Positions 27,310-36,464 of a DNA stretch of 64,000 bases are shown piece by piece. The notes under the pieces are model-generated. The model did no database searches. It saw only the letters and a program-made list of their open reading frames with translations, and had not been told where the DNA came from. The first letter of the stretch is position 1; each line of letters begins with the position of its first letter. The stretch is from Paraburkholderia hiiakae (GTDB lineage: Bacteria > Pseudomonadota > Gammaproteobacteria > Burkholderiales > Burkholderiaceae), in contig NZ_CAJHCQ010000014.1 of the NCBI RefSeq assembly GCF_904848665.1, forward strand, positions 1-64,000, in the 5' to 3' direction. The position numbers and the translations under genes are program-made.

Positions 27310-27541
27310 AAGCAGCCGTTCACAGGTATCGCCTCCCGGACATTCAAACGTCGGGTTCGCGCCTATCAGGTGCCTCACAATGACCGACACTCCAACGTCA
27401 TTGGCAATGGCCAATGGGCCTAAACCGTTCGCGCGGTATGGGGCTCCCTTCCGCCTCTGGCGGCGAATGACAGGTCGGCGACGCCGGTGCTTATGTTGGT
27501 GACTGAGGCAATCCACCTCGTTCTCCACCAGGAGCCCCGTC

Positions 27542-27880
27542 ATGCCCCCCTCCGATCCGGCCATCAGCCCGCTGCGCCGCCGCATGGCTGATGACATGCG
27601 CACGCGCAAGTGCGCATCTAAGACCCAGTCCGGACATCTTCGTGCCGTACGCCCGTGCGCGAGGTTCCTCGGACCATTCACCCGATACTGCCTCCGTCGA
27701 GGACCTGCGGGACTAGTAGGTGCATCTGGTCGATCACGGTACCTCGCCGGTCTCGCTCAATGCCGCGATCAGCGCACTGAAGTTCTTACTCGACGTTACG
27801 CCCGGCCAGCCTGAACTGATACCCCGGATGCATCCGGTTCGTGTGCCCCGCAAGCTCCCGGCGGTACTGTACGGCAATGC
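27542..27880 (+). pseudogene. Truncated, frameshifted tyrosine recombinase (XerD/IS91-associated type)
   Basis: The first frame reads RRRMADDMRTRKCASKTQSGHLRAV..., matching the N-terminal SAM-like domain of integrases that accompany IS91-type elements. After a shift near 27680 the frame continues as HLVDHGTSPVSLNAAISALKFLLDVT and RKLPAVLY, then ends. The catalytic domain (R-H-R-Y residues) is missing. It abuts the 3' end of the PLP enzyme gene at 27889 and marks an old mobile-DNA junction. Confidence 0.75.
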
Positions 27881-27888
27881 CAGATCTA

Positions 27889-29112
27889 TCAGGCGAACGT
27901 TTCGTCGAGCGCGGCCTCGATGTCCGCGATCAGATCGGCAGGGTCTTCCAGACCAATCGACATCCGGAGGTGACCGTACGTGCGAAATTCGGCTGGATAG
28001 TGCTCCGAGCCACCGCGTCCTGCCTTTCCGACGTGCACGATCAGCGACTCGTCATGACCAAGCGATACAGCCGAGGTAATGAGGCGCAGGTTGGCCACAA
28101 AGCGATTCTGTACCTCGGGCTCCCCTTTGACTGCGAACGCCATGACGGCGCCATACCCCATGCCGCCAAACTGACGTGAAGCAAGTTCATGCTGTGGATG
28201 AGATGGCAATCCGGGGAACGTGACGAAGGCTACGCGCGGATCCCGTTCGAGGACTTCTGCGACCATCAGCGCTGTTGACATATGCCTTGCCAGCCGCAGC
28301 GGCAAGGTCACCGAGCCCCGCGTGATCAGCCACGCGTTGAAAGGCGAAATCGAACCACCCACGTCGACGAGCGCATCGCTCTTCAACCGGCCGATCAGTT
28401 CTGCACGCCCGATGACGGCCCCACCCATCGCATCACCATGTCCGTTGATGTACTTCGTCAGGGAGTGAACAACAAGATCGACTCCGTGTTCAAGTCCCCG
28501 AAACATCGGCGGCGGCGTGAACGTCGCGTCGATCGATAGCATGGCGCTGGCGTTACGTGCGATTTCAGCAACTGCTCCGACGTCCGCCACTTTTGTGGTT
28601 GGATTTGCAATCGTCTCGGCGTGTATCAATTTCGTGTTCGGGCGAATGGCTTTGCGGACCGCGGAGAGGTCGCTGATGTCCACAAAGGTCGCTTCGATAC
28701 CGTAACGCTGAGGAAGCAGTTCGCTAAAAAGGCGCCAGACGGCCTCGTACGTCACATCGCTGACGACGACATGATCGCCGCTCTTCAGAAACGTGAAGAA
28801 GATCGAATGCAACGCCGCGACACCCGTGCTAAAGACAACCGCATCTTCGGCGCGCTCCATGGCTGCCAGCTTGCGTTCAAGACAAAGCTGGTTGTAGCTC
28901 CGGTTGCGTGTATAAAACAGCGTTTGCGCATCCGACCAGTCGAGCGATGTCGGGTCATCTGGCAATCTGTACGAATTCGCCATGACAATAGGCGTACGGA
29001 TTGCCCCTGCAGTGGTGTCGACAAGATTGCCGCCATGTACCGCCTGGCTGTCGAAGGATAGACTCGCCAGGTATGCCTTGTCAGGGCGTTGCTGAGTGTC
29101 TCTGGTTGTCAT
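27889..29112 (-). CDS. Cys/Met-metabolism type PLP enzyme (gamma-family lyase/synthase)
   Basis: 407 residues, the usual length for cystathionine gamma-synthase, cystathionine lyase and methionine gamma-lyase relatives. The PLP-binding Lys is K220 in HSLTKYINGHGD. The Asp that contacts the pyridine nitrogen is D195 in SIDATF, where most relatives have DNTF, so Asn is replaced by Ala. FSTGVAA (94-100) forms the phosphate-binding loop. The start has GGAGG eight to nine bases upstream. It is the last gene of a six-gene operon. The substrate cannot be fixed by eye; a beta- or gamma-elimination on the compound handled by the operon is the likely role. Confidence 0.88.
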   Translation of the reverse strand: MTTRDTQQRPDKAYLASLSFDSQAVHGGNLVDTTAGAIRTPIVMANSYRLPDDPTSLDWSDAQTLFYTRNRSYNQLCLERKLAAMERAEDAVVFSTGVAALHSIFFTFLKSGDHVVVSDVTYEAVWRLFSELLPQRYGIEATFVDISDLSAVRKAIRPNTKLIHAETIANPTTKVADVGAVAEIARNASAMLSIDATFTPPPMFRGLEHGVDLVVHSLTKYINGHGDAMGGAVIGRAELIGRLKSDALVDVGGSISPFNAWLITRGSVTLPLRLARHMSTALMVAEVLERDPRVAFVTFPGLPSHPQHELASRQFGGMGYGAVMAFAVKGEPEVQNRFVANLRLITSAVSLGHDESLIVHVGKAGRGGSEHYPAEFRTYGHLRMSIGLEDPADLIADIEAALDETFA

Positions 29113-29115
29113 GGG

Positions 29116-30624
29116 CTACGTTCCTCCATCACTTCCCAATCCAGCTGCCTGGATTGACTCGACCGTTCTCCGGATGCAAACAACCTTCGGCTGGGTCATC
29201 TCTTCGTACGCGAAGCGCACGCCTTCCCGGCCGAGGCTGCCGTACTTGAATCCCCCGAACGGCATGGCGTCGAACCGGTAGTCCGACGAGTCGTTGATCA
29301 TGACCCCGCCGGCCTCCAGGCAGTCGGCCGCCTTCAGGGCGGCATGCAGATTACTCGTGAAGATGCCCGCATGAAGGCTATACGCGGGAGCGTTGGCAAG
29401 CGTGAGCGCCTCTTCCAGCGTTTCGATCCGCTGAAGAACGACAACCGGACTGAAGATCTCCTGCGTCCAGAGTTCGCATTGGAAACTGACGTCCTCGAGC
29501 ACAGTCGGCGCGTAGACCGAGCCGATGTAGGTATTTCCACACAGCAGTGTCGCGCCCTGCTCAACCGCCGCATCCACGATGCCTTTCGTCCGTAAAGCCG
29601 ACTGTGCCGTGATCATCGGCCCGACGTCGGTGTCGGGCTGCGTGGGGTCCCCTGCCTTCAGTGCTTCAGTGCCGGCAACAAACCGCTCCTTGAATGCCTC
29701 GTAAATGGAAGACTGGACCAGGATCCGCTGGGTGCCGATACAGTTCTGGCCCGCAGCCCAGTAGGCTCCTGAAACACACGCTCTAACAGCGTCGTCGAGG
29801 TCGCAGTCAGCCAGAACGATGACGGGTGCGTTACCTCCCAGATCCATTGCCAGCTTTTTCAGCCCAGCGGATCTGGCAATTTTCTCGCCCGTCGAAAAGC
29901 CGCCGGTAAAGGAGACCATTCTTACGTCCCTGGACGAAACGAGTGCCTCCCCAAGTGCTGCGCGCCCCGTCGCAACCGACACGACGTTCGCCGGCATGCC
30001 CGCGGCCATGAGATAGTTGACGAGCTTGATCGTCGAAAGGGGTGTCAGCTCCGATGGCTTGATCACAACTGCGTTGCCACCGGCGATCGCTGGCCCCAGC
30101 TTGTGTGCTGCCAGGTTAAGCGGATCGTTATAGGGCGTGATGGCAACAATAATGCCGAGAGGTTCGCGGGTGAACCATCCCTGGCGCTTCTCCGATCCCG
30201 CATAGGCGTCGAACGGTACGACTTCACCGGCACTGCGACGCGCCTCGTCGGCGGACAGCTTGAGCGTGTTTACGCAGCGCAGCACTTCCTTTTTCGCCTG
30301 GCGGATCGTCTTGCCGGCTTCGGCGACGATGAGGTCGGCAAAATCGTCCTTGTCACGCTCCACCAGCGACGCGCAGTTCTCGAGCACGCGAGCCCGTTCA
30401 TAACGGGACAGGTTCCTGCAAACACGCGCGCCCTCCCTCGCAGCCTCAATCAGCAACTGCGCGCCTTCCGGTGGAATGTTCGCGACGATCCCGACTTCGA
30501 CACCGTCGAACGGATTGGTCACGGGAATAAAGCCATACGATGAGTCTGTGAGGAATGCAGGAACGTTCACGTCAAAGGGCCTCCGGCCGTATCTTTTAAT
30601 GTCTGGAACATTGACGTCCGGCAC
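29116..30624 (-). CDS. NAD(P)-dependent aldehyde dehydrogenase
   Basis: 502 residues with the full ALDH fold. Conserved Asn in TPYNDPL (166), cofactor-binding FTGGFSTGEKIA (239-250), nucleophile Cys C295 in GQNCIGTQR, EIFSPV for the cofactor ribose, and PFGGFKYGSLGREG near the end. The usual general-base motif ELGG is MDLGGNAP here, so Asp (261) replaces the Glu. The family resembles lactaldehyde, succinate-semialdehyde and phosphonoacetaldehyde dehydrogenases. It starts with GTG, 28 bases after the PhzF-like gene, and ends three bases before the next ATG. It probably oxidises the aldehyde produced by the other operon enzymes. Confidence 0.92.
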   Translation of the reverse strand: MPDVNVPDIKRYGRRPFDVNVPAFLTDSSYGFIPVTNPFDGVEVGIVANIPPEGAQLLIEAAREGARVCRNLSRYERARVLENCASLVERDKDDFADLIVAEAGKTIRQAKKEVLRCVNTLKLSADEARRSAGEVVPFDAYAGSEKRQGWFTREPLGIIVAITPYNDPLNLAAHKLGPAIAGGNAVVIKPSELTPLSTIKLVNYLMAAGMPANVVSVATGRAALGEALVSSRDVRMVSFTGGFSTGEKIARSAGLKKLAMDLGGNAPVIVLADCDLDDAVRACVSGAYWAAGQNCIGTQRILVQSSIYEAFKERFVAGTEALKAGDPTQPDTDVGPMITAQSALRTKGIVDAAVEQGATLLCGNTYIGSVYAPTVLEDVSFQCELWTQEIFSPVVVLQRIETLEEALTLANAPAYSLHAGIFTSNLHAALKAADCLEAGGVMINDSSDYRFDAMPFGGFKYGSLGREGVRFAYEEMTQPKVVCIRRTVESIQAAGLGSDGGT

Positions 30625-30652
30625 ACCGTCGCGGCACGGACACGTCGGTTTT

Positions 30653-31528
30653 CTAGAACGTCAGAGAACCTTCTATGCACGTCAAGCAAGCGCCGCCGAC
30701 ACGCACCTTGCCGCTCGCATCCACACTCACGTTGATGCGCCCGTCCCGACCGACGCAGCGGCCCTGGGTCGCCACATAATCCGTCCCACCGGGCGGTAAC
30801 AGACCGCGCGCCCACTGGAACGCAGCTACGCTAGCGTTGCCACTCCCGCAGACTGGATCTTCTTCAACGCCGCAGGATGGCGCAAACGTACGCACTTCTA
30901 TTGCCGGGTCACCATGCGCATGGGCGCCGAACACCGTTACGCCCGTGATGCCGAGGCGTCGCTCTAATTGAGCCAATCGCGTGAAATCGGGTCGAAGATC
31001 GAGCACCGAGCTTGCATCGTCCAACTGCGCAATCACCCAGACGGGGCCGACGTCAACGATGGCCGGGGCGCTTTGCACTGACACGCTGCAGCCAAGGATA
31101 TCTTCCAGTTCCGCAATGTCATGCATTAGCAGCGGCCCCAACTTCGAAGAAGGAAGTCCGAAACTGAGCATCCGATCGCGGCCCTGCTCCTCTATCGTCA
31201 GTTCAACCAGGCCAAAGTCGCATTGCTGCACCAGCCTGCCGCCCGCACGAAGCGCGACCCGGTCCGCCTCGAGAAGGGCGTGAGCACTCCCCAATGTCGG
31301 ATGCCCTGCGAAGGGAAGCTCGCTGCGCGGCGTAAAGATGCGTAGCTGATAGTCCGCTGCAGCTGTCGTGGGCGGGAGAACAAATGTCGTTTCAGAGAGA
31401 TTCGTCCACCCGGCGATGGCCTGCATCTCATCGGCGCTCAACCCTTGCGCATCCAGTATCACAGCCACAGGATTACCTCGAAGGGGTCGTGACGCGAAGA
31501 CGTCAACTACCTTGTAAGTTCGCTTCAT
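30653..31528 (-). CDS. PhzF-family isomerase/epimerase-like protein
   Basis: 291 residues. Family hallmarks: GNPVAVI (18-24), catalytic Glu in LSETTF (E46), FAGHPTLG for ligand binding, and the second-half EEDPVCGSGNASV. PhzF-fold enzymes catalyse isomerisation or epimerisation without cofactor; other members include trans-3-hydroxy-L-proline dehydratase-like and diaminopimelate epimerase-like proteins. Placement between a solute-binding-like gene and an aldehyde dehydrogenase points to catabolism rather than phenazine synthesis. Substrate unknown. Confidence 0.9.
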   Translation of the reverse strand: MKRTYKVVDVFASRPLRGNPVAVILDAQGLSADEMQAIAGWTNLSETTFVLPPTTAAADYQLRIFTPRSELPFAGHPTLGSAHALLEADRVALRAGGRLVQQCDFGLVELTIEEQGRDRMLSFGLPSSKLGPLLMHDIAELEDILGCSVSVQSAPAIVDVGPVWVIAQLDDASSVLDLRPDFTRLAQLERRLGITGVTVFGAHAHGDPAIEVRTFAPSCGVEEDPVCGSGNASVAAFQWARGLLPPGGTDYVATQGRCVGRDGRINVSVDASGKVRVGGACLTCIEGSLTF

Positions 31529-31597
31529 GCTGGCCTCTGTTCAACATGCTCGCCGTCTTCGCGAGGCAGGCGAGCGCAGAAATGCAGCGGATAACCG

Positions 31598-32323
31598 CTA
31601 TGAATCGCTGCCCGCCACCACACCGTCGATTTCGGTGTGGGTGATGCCGTACTTTTCCATGCGGGCGCGGTGATCAGCCGACCCGAGATACTTGCGCAGT
31701 TCGTCATTCACAGCCCGCAACAGACTGTGATTGCTCTTGCTAAACGAGAAAGCGCCAACGGGTGCGCGCCCAACCTTGTTAGCCTCATGTGCAACGGCTT
31801 CGAGTGCCTCGTTGGCGCTGGCCGCGGCGCGGTTGCCCACTGCCGTCGCCGCAAATGCGTCGACCTTTCCTGCGAGCAAAGCGGCGATCGCCTCGGGTTG
31901 ATCGCTGAAGGTGACGATCTGGCTGTCGCTCACGCCTGCCGATTTGGCCGCGTCAAACTGTATTTGCCCTGGGATCAACCCCAGCCGCGCGTCGCTTCGG
32001 GCAGCCACCGCCACATAGCTGGTCAGCGCTTTCGGATTGCCGCGGCGCACGATGAATCCGTCTCCCAGTGTCCAGACCGGCACGCTGAACGCGACATGCC
32101 GCGCACGCTCGGCAGTCGCAAAAATGGGGACGTTCATATCCCAGCCGCCTTCCTGTACGCCAGACAGAAACTCGCCGAACGAGGTCAGCTGATATTCAAT
32201 GGCCGAGACACCGATTGCCCGAAGCACGACTTCGGCAAGTTCGATGTCTGCACCTGTCGGAGCCCCGTCTTCACCGGTCCCGTAAAAGGGGGGTTCTTCG
32301 ATATAAGCGACTCTAATTTTCAT
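31598..32323 (-). CDS. SBP_bac_3-type solute-binding domain protein without signal peptide
   Basis: 241 residues. It has the bilobal amino-acid binding pattern: IRVAYIEEPPFYG at the start, PTGADIELAEVVLRAIG, then DMNVPIFATAERARHVAFS and a C-terminal lobe with FSFSKSNHSLLRAVNDEL. No signal sequence precedes it, and ATG at 32323 has GGAG eight bases upstream, so the short form looks genuine. No permease or ATPase gene is nearby. It may be a cytoplasmic binding protein or an enzyme using this fold, such as cyclohexadienyl dehydratase-like proteins. The 129-base gap to the FAH gene is the largest in the operon. Confidence 0.82.
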   Translation of the reverse strand: MKIRVAYIEEPPFYGTGEDGAPTGADIELAEVVLRAIGVSAIEYQLTSFGEFLSGVQEGGWDMNVPIFATAERARHVAFSVPVWTLGDGFIVRRGNPKALTSYVAVAARSDARLGLIPGQIQFDAAKSAGVSDSQIVTFSDQPEAIAALLAGKVDAFAATAVGNRAAASANEALEAVAHEANKVGRAPVGAFSFSKSNHSLLRAVNDELRKYLGSADHRARMEKYGITHTEIDGVVAGSDS

Positions 32324-32452
32324 GGCTCTACTCCGCGTATCAAGGGGTGAAAGATCCGATCACCCACTGCCAGGTTGGTATTGCGTAGCCAGACCGGTGG
32401 ATCGCTTTTGGGCAATGCCGCCTTCTTGCTGACGCCCACGTCTTGATCCCGT

Positions 32453-33325
32453 CTACGCGACTTTTTCGCCGCGTGTCCCACGGGGCGCTGCCCGCACGAC
32501 GCAGCGCTGGTCACCGAGGCCGTCGATACCGCACGAAACGAGGTCGCCCTCTTTCAGGTAGTCCGGGTCCGGTTTGTTGTATGCAACGCCGTAAGGTGTT
32601 CCCGTCAACAGAAGATCACCTGGCAGCAGTGTCATGAATTCGCTCAAATGGGCAATGATCCGGTCGACGGCGAAAACCAGCTTGCTCGTTCGACTCTCCT
32701 GTCGCGGCTCGCCATTTTTCTCCAACCAGATCCGGAGATCGAGTGAGGGAGGCAACTCGTCAGGCGTGACGATCCAGGGTCCGAGGGGAGCGAACGTGTC
32801 TGCGCTCTTTGCCTTGCTCCACTGACCTCCACGGTCGAACTGCCACGTCCGCTCCGTAAGGTCGTTGGCGACTGCGAACCCGGCGACGAACGACATCGCC
32901 TCTTCACACGAAACGTTTCGTGCGACACCACCCATTACCACGGCAAGCTCAACTTCCCAATCGACCGCACTGGCCGTCTGCGGGATGACGATTGGATCGA
33001 AGGGGCCGCTCAGCGCCGTCGGAGACTTGAAGAAAACAAGCGGCTCCTGCGGCAAGTCGAACCCTGTCTCTGTCGCGTGATCGGCGTAGTTCAGTCCGAC
33101 GCATACGATCTTGCCCGTTGCAGCCAGAGGGCAACCGAGACGAGCGCCCTTCTCCGCTTCCGGCAGCCTCAAAAGGTCGGACTTCGATACGTGCTTCAAA
33201 AAGCGGGCGCTCAACGAGTTTCCCGACCAGTCGTGAACTAGCTCGCTGGCGTCGCGCACCGTCCCAGCGGCATCGAGAATACCTGGCCGCTCCTCGCCGG
33301 GCGGCCCAAATCGAACCAGTTTCAT
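32453..33325 (-). CDS. Fumarylacetoacetate hydrolase (FAH) family enzyme
   Basis: 290 residues. Metal ligands are visible in DWEVELAVVMGG (E-x-E) and in the NDLTERTWQ loop (about 163-171). The start MKLVRFGPPGE and the core KIVCVGLNYADHA with FFKSPTALSGP are typical. GDLLLTGTPYGVAY near the end matches the family. Members act as hydrolases, decarboxylases or hydratases on 2-oxo acids. Seventeen bases after the aminotransferase, so co-transcribed. A role in splitting or decarboxylating a keto-acid made by the aminotransferase is reasonable but inferred. Confidence 0.92.
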   Translation of the reverse strand: MKLVRFGPPGEERPGILDAAGTVRDASELVHDWSGNSLSARFLKHVSKSDLLRLPEAEKGARLGCPLAATGKIVCVGLNYADHATETGFDLPQEPLVFFKSPTALSGPFDPIVIPQTASAVDWEVELAVVMGGVARNVSCEEAMSFVAGFAVANDLTERTWQFDRGGQWSKAKSADTFAPLGPWIVTPDELPPSLDLRIWLEKNGEPRQESRTSKLVFAVDRIIAHLSEFMTLLPGDLLLTGTPYGVAYNKPDPDYLKEGDLVSCGIDGLGDQRCVVRAAPRGTRGEKVA

Positions 33326-33342
33326 TGCAACGCCCCCTGCGC

Positions 33343-34584
33343 TCAGGCTGCAACCGCGTCCAGCGCCGACGAGAGCGCAGATAGCGCGGAGCCCAGACGC
33401 TCGGGCGGCAGGTAACCAAAACCAAGCCGGAACACCCGACTGTTTTCACCAAACCATGCGCCCGATGCAAGCTGCAGGTCGTAATCAGGCAACACATCCC
33501 AGAACCGCGAGACGGCCACATCGTCGAACACATCGGACCGCAGACGCAGGCAGCACAACGCACCGGCGTCTGGCCGCACCCACTCGATGCGTTTGTGTTC
33601 GCCCGCGCACCAGGCCGCCAGTTCCTCAAGGGCGCCGGCGAGCAGCCGACGTCGCGGCGCGAGTACACCGTCCCGGCGGCGCAGCAGGACTGCGGCGAGC
33701 GTCTCATCGAGTACCGAACCCGAGATAACGGTATTCATCTTGGCGACCGTCAGACGTGCGCGAAGATCGGCATCTGCTACCGTGAGCCAGCCAGTCCTCA
33801 AACCCGGTGCACCGAGCGCCTTGGAGACCGATGCACCGGTGACGATGCGTGGATCGAGCGCGGCAAAACTGTCGAGCACGGCCTGTTCACCATAGGTGGC
33901 TTCGCGGTAGGTTTCGTCGATGAAAAGTATCGCTTCCGGGGAATGCTTTTTCATCAGGACAAGCAGCCCCTCAATATCCGCGCGAGTCACCTGAACTCCG
34001 CTCGGGTTCTGCGGTGACGCGAGACTGACCAGCCGCGTCTGCGGCGACAGGTTCGCCTCAATCTGCTCCAGGTCCAGCCGATAACCGTTCTCGAACGACA
34101 GGCGAACCTCGCGGACGTTGACGCCGACACCGAGCAGGCTGTCGCGACTCGGCGGAAAGCACGGCGTCGCGAGCACGGCCTCGTCACCCGGCCGGCAGAC
34201 TTCGAACGCGAGAAGGAAGAGCGCGAGCGCGGTGCCCTGCGTCGTGATGATCTGCTCCACCGGGACCTTGCAGACGTCTGCAATGGCCTCACGGAGTTCA
34301 ATCGCCCCTGCGGATCTGGAGTAACCGAGTTTCAGTTCCCGGATGCGCTCGAGTCCAGCGAGATCCAGGAGTTCGCCCACCGTCAGATCCCGCGAGGTGC
34401 TCTCCGCGAGATTAAGCGGTCGATTTACGTCGAGCAGCGAGATGATCTCGTTGTAGGGAAATCGGCCGCGCCACTCAGGAGCTTCCGATTCGCTGGAACC
34501 AGGCCGTGTCTCTTCGGGCGAGCGTCCCTGCAGTGTCTCGGTCGCGCTCGGGCCCGGGCGCAGGGAGCTATTAGGGGCAGACAT
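33343..34584 (-). CDS. Class I/II PLP-dependent aminotransferase
   Basis: 413 residues from ATG at 34584, chosen because AAGGAG lies seven bases upstream; the longer frame upstream would lack a ribosome site and run across the regulator's promoter. Fold-type I features: TTQGTALALFLLAFEV, ASPQNPSGVQ, FIDETYREA and the PLP-Lys in TGASVSKALGAPGLRTGW. The first 45 residues are a Ser/Pro-rich extension. First gene of the operon, divergent from the MocR regulator at 34741. Likely converts an amino acid to the oxo acid used downstream. Confidence 0.92.
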   Translation of the reverse strand: MSAPNSSLRPGPSATETLQGRSPEETRPGSSESEAPEWRGRFPYNEIISLLDVNRPLNLAESTSRDLTVGELLDLAGLERIRELKLGYSRSAGAIELREAIADVCKVPVEQIITTQGTALALFLLAFEVCRPGDEAVLATPCFPPSRDSLLGVGVNVREVRLSFENGYRLDLEQIEANLSPQTRLVSLASPQNPSGVQVTRADIEGLLVLMKKHSPEAILFIDETYREATYGEQAVLDSFAALDPRIVTGASVSKALGAPGLRTGWLTVADADLRARLTVAKMNTVISGSVLDETLAAVLLRRRDGVLAPRRRLLAGALEELAAWCAGEHKRIEWVRPDAGALCCLRLRSDVFDDVAVSRFWDVLPDYDLQLASGAWFGENSRVFRLGFGYLPPERLGSALSALSSALDAVAA

Positions 34585-34636
34585 CTGGACTCCTTCGGTC
34601 GGGACTGGAATACACGCATCGTAGCGCCCGACAACC

Positions 34637-34678
34637 GACCATAACAGCCACAATTTTCCGCTAGATGGACCATCACAG
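34637..34678. promoter_or_regulatory. Direct repeat likely bound by the MocR regulator
   Basis: GACCATAACAG (34637-34647) is repeated as GACCATCACAG (34668-34678), 31 bases apart, about three helical turns. MocR-type regulators often bind paired direct repeats between divergent genes. A promoter for the regulator could follow (TTGGCG near 34686, TAGATAAT near 34707). Binding is inferred from position and repeat pattern. Confidence 0.5.
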
Positions 34679-34740
34679 TTTTTCTTGGCGAACTGGAAGG
34701 TGCGGCTAGATAATGGCGTTCCAAGGTCACGAGTGCTCCC

Positions 34741-36195
34741 GTGGAAACGCATACGCCTTATCGTTACGAGCAGTTGGCCGAGCTTATCGTCGGCATGATC
34801 GACAATGGCGCACTGGCGCCAGGCATGCGCCTGCCCTCCGTGCGTACGGTCAGCGAGCAACATCACATCAGCATCTCGACGGCACTACAGGCGTATCGCC
34901 TGCTCGAAGATCGTGGTGTGCTTGTCGCGCGTCCTCAGTCGGGCTTCTACGTTGCGGCCGCGCGCCGCGGCGCCCTCGCGTTGCCTTCGGCCTCGCGGCC
35001 GCGCGCGAAGGCGTCGACCGTTTCGATCAGCGGAGCCGTTGCGGCGCTGCTCGAGCATGCATCGAACTCGACGCTCGTTCCTCTTGGCTGCGCTGTGCCC
35101 GACACCGCGCTGCTGCAATCGAAGCGGCTCGACCTCGCGCTCGCGCGCGCCGCACGGCAGCACGGTACGCGCTACAACACCTACTGCTCGCCGCACGGCG
35201 AGCCGCGTCTGCGCCGCGAGATCGCAAAGCGCGCGATGCGCGTCGGGCACGCACTCTCGCCCGACGACGTGCTTGTGACTTGTGGCTGCACTGAGGCGCT
35301 CGCGCTAGCGCTTTCGGCAGTCGCCAGTCGCGGCGACACAATCGCGATCGAGTCTCCAACGTACTTCGGATTCCTCCACACAATTGAAATGCTCGGTCTG
35401 AAGGCGTTCGAGCTGCCGACTCATCCGACACGCGGCATCGATGTCGGCGCGCTCACACGCCTGCTCGAAACAGAACCCGTGGCGGCCTGTTTGCTGTCAT
35501 CGAGCTTCAACAATCCACTCGGCGCGACGATGGCCGAAGCCGACAAGCGTGCGCTCCTCGCCGTGCTCGCTCGACATGCCGTGCCGCTCATCGAAGACGA
35601 CGTCTACGGCGACATTTACTTCGGTCGTGAGCGGCCGAAGCCGTTCATCGCGCTCGACGGCGGAGCCAATACGATCTACTGCAGCTCGTTCTCGAAGTCG
35701 CTTGCGCCCGGATATCGGGTCGGGTGGATTGCGGCGGGCGCGTACACCCAGCAAGTCATGGAGCGCAAGCTCGCGTTCAGCCTCTGCAGCCCGGTCTTGC
35801 CACAGATCGCGCTCGCGGACTTCCTGGAGAGCGGTGCATACGATTCACACCTTCGCGGCATCCGTAGAATCTTCGAAGAAAACCTTGCGCGCCTGACTCG
35901 AGCGATCGAGGAAAGCTTCCCCGCCGACACGAAAGTTAGCCGACCAGCGGGCGGCTTTGTACTCTGGCTCGAATTGCCGAGACGCTTCGATTCGCGCGCG
36001 CTCTTCGACGGGGCACTCGAGCAAGGTATTTGCTTCGCACCCGGCGATGTCTTTTCTGCGAGCAGGCGCTTTCGCAATTGCCTGCGCCTGAGCGCCGGGC
36101 ATGCGTGGGACGAGCGCATGGAGGACGGAGTCCGCCGTCTGGGCCGGCTCGCCCGAGCACTTCTCGCTCGCCAACCGGCGTCGGTCAACGAATAG
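34741..36195 (+). CDS. MocR-type (GntR plus aminotransferase) transcriptional regulator
   Basis: 484 residues starting with GTG. Residues 1-75 are a GntR winged helix (YEQLAELIVGMIDNGALAPGMRLPS, SISTALQAYRLLEDRGVL). A basic linker is followed by a fold-type I aminotransferase domain (about 110-480) with RYNTYCSPHGEPRLRREI, SFNNPLGATM, EDDVYGDIYF and the PLP-Lys in SSFSKSLAPGYRVGW. Such proteins sense PLP adducts of amino compounds and control neighbouring amino-acid genes. The divergent orientation strongly suggests control of the 34584-27889 operon. Confidence 0.93.
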   Translation: METHTPYRYEQLAELIVGMIDNGALAPGMRLPSVRTVSEQHHISISTALQAYRLLEDRGVLVARPQSGFYVAAARRGALALPSASRPRAKASTVSISGAVAALLEHASNSTLVPLGCAVPDTALLQSKRLDLALARAARQHGTRYNTYCSPHGEPRLRREIAKRAMRVGHALSPDDVLVTCGCTEALALALSAVASRGDTIAIESPTYFGFLHTIEMLGLKAFELPTHPTRGIDVGALTRLLETEPVAACLLSSSFNNPLGATMAEADKRALLAVLARHAVPLIEDDVYGDIYFGRERPKPFIALDGGANTIYCSSFSKSLAPGYRVGWIAAGAYTQQVMERKLAFSLCSPVLPQIALADFLESGAYDSHLRGIRRIFEENLARLTRAIEESFPADTKVSRPAGGFVLWLELPRRFDSRALFDGALEQGICFAPGDVFSASRRFRNCLRLSAGHAWDERMEDGVRRLGRLARALLARQPASVNE

Positions 36196-36330
36196 GTACG
36201 TGACGAAGACTCCGATTACTACCGCTCGAAGCTGGGAAACCATCCAAACCATTTCTTGAACCGGAGTTGACCATTCGAACGGTATCAAGGTGTCCCCTCC
36301 AGACGCTCCTGGCGCACGGCGAACCAGGGG

Positions 36331-36349
36331 CGAGACTCAACGAGTCTCG
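36331..36349. terminator. Hairpin downstream of the MocR gene
   Basis: CGAGACTC and GAGTCTCG form an eight-base stem with a three-base loop, followed by TTGGTTGTC. It lies about 135 bases after the regulator stop codon. The tail is only partly T-rich, so termination is tentative. Confidence 0.35.
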
Positions 36350-36464
36350 TTGGTTGTCGAAGGTCCGTTCCTGACCGGGAGCACCAGATATTCGATTCTG
36401 CACACACCGGGGGGTGACGCCGTCGAGGGCAGCTTTCGAGCGGTTTCCGTGAATGAGTACAGGT

